A stretch of 64,000 nucleotides of DNA, from contig JAZDFB010000028.1 in NCBI GenBank assembly GCA_043808305.1, forward strand, positions 1-64,000, in the 5' to 3' direction. A program made the translations under genes and the position numbers. Under the pieces are notes generated by a model, which was not told the DNA's origin, ran no database searches, and saw nothing but the letters and a program-made list of their open reading frames with translations. Shown here one piece after another: positions 44,592 to 51,687 of the stretch. Every line of letters starts with the position of its first letter. The stretch's first letter is position 1. Origin of the DNA: JBBAAP01 sp043808305 (GTDB lineage Bacteria > Planctomycetota > MHYJ01 > JACQXL01).

Positions 44592-44957
44592 TCAATCGCA
44601 GATAATGTGTTTATCCGGCATAACCAGGACCGAATGCTCGGCCCACTTACGCAGTTTGGGCATAGCCTGCTCAAAGAGGTTCAGAGCCTCTTCAGGCAGG
44701 ATACCCAGAACCTTACCGATGTAGGTCAAACTGCGGTCATAGACCGCATATTCCATAACCACCTCGGCCTCCGACTGGGTCAAGGCTCCCTTTTCCACCG
44801 CCTTGCGCAGTATCTTCGAGCCCATATAGTTCCACAAACCACTGTTCTCCGGCGGGACCACTGGCGGAACCGCAGTCCTCCCGATGGTTTCGGGAGGATA
44901 AATTCCGTCCCGATTATTTCGGGGAGACGTCTGCGCCTCATATCTTCCTGGTAGCAT
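44592..44957 (-). CDS. Small protein with sigma region 4-like helix-turn-helix
   Basis: 121 residues. The C-terminal half (TQSEAEVVMEYAVYDRSL, then YIGKVLGILPEEALNLFEQA) resembles the helix-turn-helix of sigma-70 region 4. The N-terminal 40 residues are encoded by hairpin repeats (CTCCCGATGGTTTCGGGAGG and CCCGATTATTTCGGGG), so they may be accidental coding. AAAGGAG lies about 10 nt before the ATG, rather far. Confidence 0.45.
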   Translation of the reverse strand: MLPGRYEAQTSPRNNRDGIYPPETIGRTAVPPVVPPENSGLWNYMGSKILRKAVEKGALTQSEAEVVMEYAVYDRSLTYIGKVLGILPEEALNLFEQAMPKLRKWAEHSVLVMPDKHIICD

Positions 44958-45415
44958 AGTTTATATGCTCCTTTCTCCGGACAATCTTGTCCGGACACCA
45001 ATATAAGGTAAACTATGACCGGTTACCGGCGGAATTCCGTGCGGATTTTATGGGATTCGCTCTAAGTGCAGATATGGCAATGGGATAACCCGCAAAAATA
45101 TTGCAGTATTTTTATGGATTACGGCCGGGATGACCGGTAACCTAATACCCCGCTTTATTCATATCCCGAAAGCGTTCGGGGGAGCAGTTTATTGTAGCGG
45201 GATAACCCGCCGTAAGGCTCTCGTCCCCCCGAATACTTTCGGGGACTGCGAGACTAACGGTCATCCCGCTGAGCGGGATTCGGGATACCAGATATATCGG
45301 GAATGATGCGTTGGTATGCTAAAGAGGGCTTATTCTTGAATTAGTAAGATGATTTGTCAGATAAAGCAGATTAAATAGGAAAACTTTCCTTTATAATGCC
45401 ATTCTACCATATAAG
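44958..45415. repeat. Non-coding stretch with palindromes
   Basis: No gene seen. Contains GACCGGTTACCGG and its partner GATGACCGGTAACC about 110 nt apart, TCCCGAAAGCGTTCGGGGGA, CCCCCCGAATACTTTCGGGG and CCCGCTGAGCGGGATTCGGG. The right end turns very AT-rich ahead of the AbiE promoter. Confidence 0.5.
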
Positions 45416-45419
45416 AAAA

Positions 45420-45471
45420 TATACTATATAAAGAAACATTTCTCTTGACAAGTTATTTCCTATATAGTATA
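45420..45471. promoter_or_regulatory. Possible operator of the AbiE-type operon
   Basis: TATACTATATA (45420-45430) and its exact reverse complement TATATAGTATA (45461-45471) flank the -35 region, and the right arm overlaps the -10 box. AbiEi-type antitoxins repress their own promoters by binding inverted repeats, so these arms are a candidate site. Confidence 0.45.
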
Positions 45472-45473
45472 CC
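45445..45473 (+). promoter_or_regulatory. Promoter of the AbiE-type operon
   Basis: TTGACA (45445-45450), 17-nt spacer, TATACC (45468-45473, four of six matches). AAAAGGA follows near 45484 before the ATG at 45503. Confidence 0.55.
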
Positions 45474-45502
45474 AGTACCTAAGAAAAGGATATATTACCT
45501 AT

Positions 45503-46657
45503 ATGACAGAACAAGAGATTATAGAACGTATTGATAAAGGTGAACCATTTATAGGGATCTCAAACATTCGACTTCGTGGTAAGGTTGAACCACAACCAAA
45601 AGGAATTGACCAGAGTGTTCGGCCTGATTTGGCTATGGGTATTGAATTCAACAATATTCCAATACAAATATATGGGACGATAAAAACACAGGTTACGCCC
45701 AAGATTCTCAAAGAAATAGGTCTCTGGCTGGCCCGTTTGAATGAAAGCGATCCTAATATTCGGTATGTTTTGATATGCCCATTTCTATCGCCGGAAAGTC
45801 AGAAGTATTGCCAGGAAAATCGGGTTGATTTTATAGACCTATGCGGGAATATATTAATCAGGATACCTGGAAAGGTTTTAATCCAACGATTAAATCAGCC
45901 TAATCTTTTTAAAGCTCCTCAATTGCTCAGAAACCCTTTTTTTGGCGCTTCTTCACGGGTAGCGCGGGTTTTGCTCCAATTCCCAAAACGTGTGTGGACA
46001 GTATCTGAAATACAACAAGAATTAATAGAAGAATCATTTAAACAAGGTCGAGATAAATACTTTCAAATCAGCTTGTCTTCTATTTCTAAAGCAATCAAAT
46101 CATTGGAAGAAGCATTGTTAATTCGTCGGGATGGAGTGAAGGTAGTAGTTCCAGAACCCAAACAACTTCTTTTTAATTGGATTGAAAAATACCAAAAGCA
46201 ATACAGATGGGCGCGTTACCCCCGATATAATGGGGCGCAATATGTCGTTGAAGCGTGGAAATGTAATAATCCTTTTGGGTTTGATATTAAGTCATCGGTT
46301 CAAGGGTTGCGTAATCAATTTCCGAATTTGCAGACCATTGTTACCGGCTCAGCCGCCGCCAGTTTTATCGCACCTTTTGTTAATATAGACCAAATAGATA
46401 TTTTTATTTTGGATAATTATCAACAACAGACCCTGCTTGACTTTACCTCAAATACCAAGCAAGGCAAAGGCCCTGAATTCCTTTTTATTTATCCTTACGA
46501 CCAGGGCGTGGCGATGTATGCCCGCAAGATTGACGACTTGACCGTCGCCTCGGATATCCAAACCTATCTGGACTGTTACGCCCTGGGCGGACGCGATGCC
46601 AAACAGGCTGAATATCTTTTAACCAATATTATAGAAAAGCAATGGAACAAGAAATAA
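45503..46657 (+). CDS. AbiEi-family antitoxin/regulator with REase-like N-terminal domain
   Basis: 384 residues. The N-terminal part (GIEFNNIPIQIYGTIKTQ ... ICPFLSPESQKYC, then VDFIDLCGN) resembles a degenerate restriction-endonuclease-like fold seen in AbiEi_2-type proteins. A winged helix follows (about 165-215, ISLSSISKAIKSLEEALLIR), and the C-terminal domain ends with SDIQTYLDCYALGGRDAKQAEYLL, typical of type IV antitoxin AbiEi. It should bind DNA and neutralise the downstream nucleotidyltransferase by repression. The last 16 nt overlap the toxin gene. Codon use is more AT-rich than the housekeeping genes. Confidence 0.75.
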   Translation: MTEQEIIERIDKGEPFIGISNIRLRGKVEPQPKGIDQSVRPDLAMGIEFNNIPIQIYGTIKTQVTPKILKEIGLWLARLNESDPNIRYVLICPFLSPESQKYCQENRVDFIDLCGNILIRIPGKVLIQRLNQPNLFKAPQLLRNPFFGASSRVARVLLQFPKRVWTVSEIQQELIEESFKQGRDKYFQISLSSISKAIKSLEEALLIRRDGVKVVVPEPKQLLFNWIEKYQKQYRWARYPRYNGAQYVVEAWKCNNPFGFDIKSSVQGLRNQFPNLQTIVTGSAAASFIAPFVNIDQIDIFILDNYQQQTLLDFTSNTKQGKGPEFLFIYPYDQGVAMYARKIDDLTVASDIQTYLDCYALGGRDAKQAEYLLTNIIEKQWNKK

Positions 46658-47478
46658 TTACTCAACCGCAATTAGGGCATCTGCTGGAACTAATAGGCGA
46701 ACTCGGTGCCGTTGCTGATAATCTGGTTTTAGTCGGCGGACAAGCCGCCAGATTACTGAATATTACAGCACGAGCCACCAAAGATTTTGATTTTGTTCTT
46801 AATGTCGTGGCGCTCAGGGAAATAACCCAGCCTATATCAGATACCCTTACTAAACTTGGTTATCAGGTTGTTGAGAAATCTAAGATGTTCCAGTTCTATA
46901 AACAGATTTCGGTTACGCCTGACCGGCAAATCCGCCTTGAATTTCTGGCTTCGGACAAAGAAAAGCGCACCAAGAAGGGTAATATCCGAATTGATATCCA
47001 GAAAGATTTGCATGCCCGGGCCTGCGCCGGAGCGGAAATCGCCCTGAAAGAGTCAGATTCCATACCAATTTCAGGGACTCTGCCTGACGGAAAAACAGTT
47101 CAGGCGCAACTTCGCCTGATTCGTTCGCATGCCTTATTAATGCTGAAACTCTTCGCAATGGACGAGCGATACAGGAATATCAGGGGCCCAAAAGAATATA
47201 AACACGATAGGGAAGAAGCCCAAATCCATACAGACGATATTGTTCGTATTGTCAGGCACCATATCCAGAATCCAGATTTTAAAGGATTGTTCTGGTCTCA
47301 ATTCGGCAAGGAACAGGAATTAGAGAAACGGTCTCGCAATATTATTACCGAATACTTTGCCGACCTAAATGCGCCCGGCATCCAACTCTACCGGGAGTTC
47401 CAGCAGGCACAGGGTGCAGGCAGTATTGATGAAGCAGAGGTTGAACGTGCGTTACGGGAAATAAGATTACTCTTGTAA
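46642..47478 (+). CDS. AbiEii-family nucleotidyltransferase toxin
   Basis: 278 residues with the nucleotidyltransferase signature LVGGQAARL followed by ATKDFDFVL, where the two Asp residues would hold the metal. This fits AbiEii/AbiGii toxins of type IV abortive infection systems, which can modify tRNA. Its ATG lies inside the end of the antitoxin gene (16-nt overlap). It is likely a complete two-gene phage-defence or addiction module. Confidence 0.75.
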   Translation: MEQEIITQPQLGHLLELIGELGAVADNLVLVGGQAARLLNITARATKDFDFVLNVVALREITQPISDTLTKLGYQVVEKSKMFQFYKQISVTPDRQIRLEFLASDKEKRTKKGNIRIDIQKDLHARACAGAEIALKESDSIPISGTLPDGKTVQAQLRLIRSHALLMLKLFAMDERYRNIRGPKEYKHDREEAQIHTDDIVRIVRHHIQNPDFKGLFWSQFGKEQELEKRSRNIITEYFADLNAPGIQLYREFQQAQGAGSIDEAEVERALREIRLLL

Positions 47479-47575
47479 AACTAAACCGGCGTTTGTATGA
47501 TACCGATTTTTATATCCCTGCCCGTGCTGGAACGGAGCGAGAAGAATTTGTAGAATACGAGATAAGGAAAACGAA

Positions 47576-48385
47576 ATGGTTACAAATAAACCTATTCCTT
47601 ATATTATAGGGATAAAAGATATTCCGGCCGCTTTAGAAAGGTTTATAGATTTAGCTGGATTAACCCCCGCCAATATTCCTAATGATTATCCGTTTAAGAG
47701 TACTTTTAATTATTATTTTAAGAACAAATCTAATTGGCCTCAAAATAATCATCCAGAATATGTCCGTCAAACTGTAAGTGATATTTCTCCTTTAATGTTG
47801 GTCTATGAGCGTATAAAAAAATATAAGCCTATAAAGAGATTATTAAAAAGTAATTTTATCCCATCATTTTTATTTGAGGGTGAAGTCGCCTCAAATTATA
47901 TACGTCGGAGATATCTTGTAAGATGGCCTTCATTATTGGGACAAGATCCGCCTGATTTAATGGTTTGCAACCCAATCAGTAAAGTGGTTGTAGATATTGA
48001 ATGTAAAGTAAAAGATAACCGGATTTCAAGTAAAGACTTTGACGACTCGGTTAAATCCATGTTTGACTCTTTATCTAAAGGATTACAAAGTCTTAAAAAT
48101 AGGAGACAATCTAATAATATGGCTGTCGTAGCTATTCATTCCCCTAAAGATTTACATTGGAAAAAGTGGTCATCGGATAGTAATGTAAAAAAACGATTAT
48201 CAAGCCGTTTTAACAATAATGAATATAAAATTATATCCGGCATTATTTTCTCTGGCGGTAATGAAATTCTACCGGTAGCTGCTGGAGCAAAAGATTATAC
48301 TACAAAGTTAATATCTTTCCGTTCAAATGTAGCGACTCAACCGCTTCCGCAAGGGTTTTTACCCAGCGAAAGTGGTTCTTTATAG
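47576..48385 (+). CDS. PD-(D/E)XK nuclease-like protein of unknown family
   Basis: 269 residues, AT-rich. The centre reads LLGQDPPDLMV followed by KVVVDIECKVKD, which fits the PD...(D/E)xK catalytic core (Asp, then Glu-x-Lys). No other domain is recognised; the N-terminal 130 residues are basic and helical. It lies 97 nt after the AbiEii gene, same strand, and may be a further defence gene. The last residues (TQPLPQGFLPSESGSL) look repeat-derived. Confidence 0.5.
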   Translation: MVTNKPIPYIIGIKDIPAALERFIDLAGLTPANIPNDYPFKSTFNYYFKNKSNWPQNNHPEYVRQTVSDISPLMLVYERIKKYKPIKRLLKSNFIPSFLFEGEVASNYIRRRYLVRWPSLLGQDPPDLMVCNPISKVVVDIECKVKDNRISSKDFDDSVKSMFDSLSKGLQSLKNRRQSNNMAVVAIHSPKDLHWKKWSSDSNVKKRLSSRFNNNEYKIISGIIFSGGNEILPVAAGAKDYTTKLISFRSNVATQPLPQGFLPSESGSL

Positions 48386-48705
48386 TATAAATCAAGTGAG
48401 TACGGAATGGGAGGTATCTGCCAGTGACAAAGAGGGTATCTACCACCCCCGGATACTCCCTGTTCCGTAGGTATTGATGGCTAAAAGCGCTGGGCTTGAG
48501 AGTTAATAATGCCGGTCATTCCGGGAATCAGGTCGGTTGAAAAAAAACACAGATTATGGTTCACCCACAAAGGTGGATCATAATTCACTACGTTCTAACA
48601 GCCGAGCTATCGTTTGGATTTTGATCACTTTCCTTCACCCTTCAATCCCGGAAAACGGCCTGAAACTGCGTTATATTCGTTCCCAGGGTCAAAAAGGTAG
48701 AAAAG

Positions 48706-48714
48706 TTATCCACA
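48706..48714 (+). other. Perfect DnaA box
   Basis: TTATCCACA, the strongest DnaA-binding 9-mer, stands 2 nt before the first unit of the 22-bp array. A single box can occur by chance; its position is what makes it notable. The remainder of 48386-48705 holds no gene I can support, only small palindromes such as TTCACCCACAAAGGTGGATC. Confidence 0.5.
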
Positions 48715-48715
48715 G

Positions 48716-49089
48716 GGGGGATAGCCCCCCTCTCTTGCCTTACTCTATCATAACCTGTTATTATATAGCCCGCCTGCCGGGACTGCTATACACACCTGTC
48801 CTGACTTACTATACCGCCCCCGGTGATTATATAGCCCGCCTCCCGTGAATTCTATGCACACCTCCGGTGTCTTCCCCTATCACGGCTGGTGGATATATAG
48901 CCGGTATCCGGTATCTTCTATACACACCTCTGGTGATTTACTATACCATCACCGGTGATTATATAGACCGCCTCCCGTGATTTCTATGCACACCCCCCGT
49001 GCCTTACCCTATCAGAGCCTGTGCCTATATAGCCCATACCCGGTATCTTCTATACACACTTGGGGTGGGTAAGTAGCCAATCACCGGTC
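48716..49089. repeat. 22-bp-period tandem array, 17 units (five 66-bp ABC triplets)
   Basis: The sequence divides into 17 consecutive 22-mers with no insertions or deletions. Three unit types alternate: A such as ATTATATAGCCCGCCTCCCG (+TG), B such as TTCTATGCACACCTCCGGTG, C such as TTACTATACCATCACCGGTG. From 48760 the order is ABC five times (66-bp higher-order repeat); before it are one A and one C. Most units end CCGGTG or CCCGTG. It is not CRISPR, because there are no unique spacers. Confidence 0.9.
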
Positions 49090-49133
49090 ATCTACCGGAG
49101 GCGTATCCGCAAAAAATAAGTTGCTGATGTTGG

Positions 49134-49823
49134 TTAAGGTGTGTCTGTATCACTAAATTGGTCTTCTTGCCCCAGCCGAGTGAGGACGAATCTGGTTTTG
49201 TATCGCCCGAACTCATTATAGTCGTAGAAAGGGTCATCTGCCAGGCCGAAGAACGCCTTGAGCCGTTTCCTGAGTCCGTAGATGGTCTGCTTGGTATGTG
49301 AAATTTCCTTAGCGATATAGTCTGGGGTGGCCTTGGCTATCTTGGTATCGTCTTCCAGTCCGTCGTAATCGGCGTCACTGTCCGCATTTAGGGGTTGGCG
49401 CTTGATGAACCCGGCCCGGCGCCAGGTCAGTTCGCCCTCGTGCTCGGCCATCCGCTGGAGTATTTCCCAGTATCTGTCCGGTTTCAGGCGGTCGCGGCAG
49501 AGCTTGTTGTTAAAACCCATCTCCACAAAGTTAAACCGGTGCGGCTTGCCCTGAGTATTCCCGAAGGGCTTCATCACCTTACCCCGAAACGAGACCAGAA
49601 TAAACGTATCGGACATTTTGACAACCACATCAGTCCATTTAGCGCCATCAGGCAGGGTAAATTTCGGCTGTGGTTTGGCCGGTAGCATCGGCGACTGGGT
49701 CGGGCCGGAATTCAGGAATCCCTTCAGTAAACCTTCTATCCGGTCTAACCTGTCGCAGACTTCTTTGAAACAATCAGAATTATTCAAAGGTTTTAGTTCT
49801 TTATAGAATCCTTTACGTGCCAT
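49134..49823 (-). CDS. Unknown protein beside the 22-bp array, possible C-terminal winged helix
   Basis: 229 residues. An N-terminal helix (FKEVCDRLDRIEGLLKGFL), a Pro-rich linker, a beta-rich middle (WTDVVVKMSDTFILVSFRGK) and a C-terminal part (EISHTKQTIYGLRKRLKAFFG, cited in part, then DDPFYDYNEFGRYKTRFVL) that looks like the winged helix of OmpR-type regulators. It ends 45 nt from the array. It could be the protein that binds the array, but that is inference. A TATAAT box (49875-49870) upstream is a possible promoter; no ribosome site is seen. Confidence 0.5.
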   Translation of the reverse strand: MARKGFYKELKPLNNSDCFKEVCDRLDRIEGLLKGFLNSGPTQSPMLPAKPQPKFTLPDGAKWTDVVVKMSDTFILVSFRGKVMKPFGNTQGKPHRFNFVEMGFNNKLCRDRLKPDRYWEILQRMAEHEGELTWRRAGFIKRQPLNADSDADYDGLEDDTKIAKATPDYIAKEISHTKQTIYGLRKRLKAFFGLADDPFYDYNEFGRYKTRFVLTRLGQEDQFSDTDTP

Positions 49824-50005
49824 ATATTAATTATTAATTCTTACAAATACTTGCCGCTAATTTACTGCTATTATACATCTTCCTGCAATATCTTGCACAT
49901 GAGACTGCTGAATGTTCTCAATCCCCCGATTGAGCGATGCCCAATATGTCCACATCTTTTTATTGACAAAACTTAAGAATTATAAAAATAGTTTTTTTCA
50001 CATCT

Positions 50006-50091
50006 ATGTAAGCGGATTAAACGGATTAATCAGATAGCGAAACATCCCGTTAGGGATAAATCAGCTCTATCTGTTAAATCCGCTTACTCTT
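50006..50091. repeat. AAGCGGATTAA inverted-repeat element
   Basis: GTAAGCGGATTAAACGGATT with AATCAGATAG at the left pairs with CTATCTG ... AAATCCGCTTAC at the right. The right arm encodes the last residues and the stop codon of the TPR gene (AAG CGG ATT TAA). Related sequence at 43479-43500. The rest of 49824-50005 is AT-rich and otherwise empty. Confidence 0.65.
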
Positions 50092-51408
50092 TCCGGTTGT
50101 TATTTTCAGCAATTCCCGGGCCGTTTGGCGGACGGATTTGACGTCTTCCAACTGGCCGTAAACGCCTATGAGCATGGTGTAATTCGCCGCCATAAGCCCT
50201 TTGTCTTTTATTTTAACGGCGAGTTTGAGCGAGTCCAGATGCATCTTTTTGGCATTGCCATAACTGCAGAGACCGCTATAAACTATACCCGAATGGAAAC
50301 AACAACGGGCCATAGCCAGCCAATCGCGGTTGGCTTCGTAGATTTTTAGCGCCGCCTGGTAAGCGGCCAGAGCCGCCCTTAAATCGCTATTGCGCCGGTA
50401 GGTCGCGCCCAGGTTATAATGGGCCGGCGCATAATCGGGTTTCAGCTCTATCGCCCGGCGATACGAGGCGATGGCGTCGTCCAGCCTGTTTTTGCGCTCC
50501 AGGACACAGCCTAAATCGTAATGCGCCAGATAGTTGGTCGGATGGCCCTGGACCAGTTTTCGGTAGACCTCTTCGGCCTGTTCCAGCAAACCCTTGTCCA
50601 AAAAGACCCGGGCCAGGCTCATCTGGACATCAATGTCAGCCGGCGCTAACTCGGCGGCTTTCTGATAATACTCTGCGGCTTTGTCCAGTTGCTTTTTGCG
50701 GTAATAGACGCTGGCTAAATTTACATAAGTCAGGTAGTCATTCGGGGCGAGTTCAATGCTTTTCCGGTAGGCGTTCAACGCCATAGCAAATTTGCCCTGG
50801 TCCGAATAGGCCTTGCCTAAATTGGTGTAGGCCGGGTGATAATCCGGGTTGAGCCGGATGACCTGTGAAAATGTTTTGACGGCCTCGTCTAACTTACCCA
50901 GTTTACCCAGAACAATGCCCAGGCTGTTAAGCGCATCCGGGTAATCGGGTTTGAGCGTCAGGGCGTTGCGGAAATAGTCCAGCGCCCGCCGGAGCGTATC
51001 AGGTTTGTTTTGGCCGGACAGCTCCAGCCCTAAATTATAATGTGTCACGGCCAGGTCGGGTTTAAGGCTAATGGCCTTTTCATAGAAGGATATGGCCAGC
51101 TTTTTATCGTTTTTCCGGGCCACGGCATTACCCAGGTTATTATAAGCCAGGGCAGACTGGTCGCCCAGACCCAAATCCAGCGCCTTTTTATATGCTACGA
51201 TAGACTGGTCAATATTGCCCTGGTCAAACAAAGCGATGCCCAGGTTATAGTGGGCCGCGGCCCAGTCCGGCGCCAGTTTAATAGCTTGGCGGAAAGCGGT
51301 TAGGGCGTTATCAACCATACCCTGCTCTGCAAATTTAAGTCCCTGGTCAAAATGGTTCTGAGCCTCGGAATTATTATTGTCCAGAGCTGGCGTATAATTT
51401 TCTGGCAT
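50074..51408 (-). CDS. TPR protein
   Basis: 444 residues, almost entirely tetratricopeptide repeats: about eleven 34-residue units from residue 15 to 420 (for example AAAHYNLGIALFDQGNIDQS, PAYTNLGKAYSDQGKFAMAL, APAHYNLGATYRRNSDLRAA). No signal peptide, so cytoplasmic scaffold. AAAGGA is 7 nt before the ATG. The end of the gene runs into a repeat element that supplies KRI and the stop codon, so the native C-terminus may have been replaced. Confidence 0.85.
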   Translation of the reverse strand: MPENYTPALDNNNSEAQNHFDQGLKFAEQGMVDNALTAFRQAIKLAPDWAAAHYNLGIALFDQGNIDQSIVAYKKALDLGLGDQSALAYNNLGNAVARKNDKKLAISFYEKAISLKPDLAVTHYNLGLELSGQNKPDTLRRALDYFRNALTLKPDYPDALNSLGIVLGKLGKLDEAVKTFSQVIRLNPDYHPAYTNLGKAYSDQGKFAMALNAYRKSIELAPNDYLTYVNLASVYYRKKQLDKAAEYYQKAAELAPADIDVQMSLARVFLDKGLLEQAEEVYRKLVQGHPTNYLAHYDLGCVLERKNRLDDAIASYRRAIELKPDYAPAHYNLGATYRRNSDLRAALAAYQAALKIYEANRDWLAMARCCFHSGIVYSGLCSYGNAKKMHLDSLKLAVKIKDKGLMAANYTMLIGVYGQLEDVKSVRQTARELLKITTGKSKRI

Positions 51409-51419
51409 AAAACCGTCCT

Positions 51420-51665
51420 TTCACGCGAAATAGATTTATCAGGTTACCCGCTGATGTACCCCCGACGGAATAGTCGGGATAAGACCCAGTATGTCACTCT
51501 GTTCCTACTGGCTCTAAATAACTCCCTTTGGTCGAAGCGGTACTAACCGCCTAATCTTCTTTTCCTTGAATTATATTAAGGCATTTTAGCCGGAAGTGTC
51601 AATTTATATTCGCCAGTATACAGGATACAGTATGCAGTTCATTATATTATTTGACGGCGGGCGCG
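51420..51665. repeat. Repeat-filled gap upstream of the peptidase-MA gene
   Basis: No gene. Contains CCCCGACGGAATAGTCGGGA (as at 35354), a palindrome GACCCAGTATGTC ... CCTACTGGCTC, and AGTATACAGGATACAGTATG, similar to 37940-37975. Confidence 0.5.
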
Positions 51666-51687
51666 ATATGTGTTATCCCATTATGCG

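Noticed and set aside
48537..48848. 103-codon plus-strand frame running into the 22-bp array
   Set aside because: It has no ribosome site, runs through repeats and ends at a recurring CCCGTGA inside the array; its sequence is low-quality as protein.
48716..49089. CRISPR array
   Set aside because: Units are contiguous 22-mers of three related types with no unique spacers, and no cas genes are near.
49959..50000. Plus-strand promoter or small RNA at TTGACA with TATAAA
   Set aside because: The spacing is about 12 nt, too short, and there is no gene downstream on that strand.
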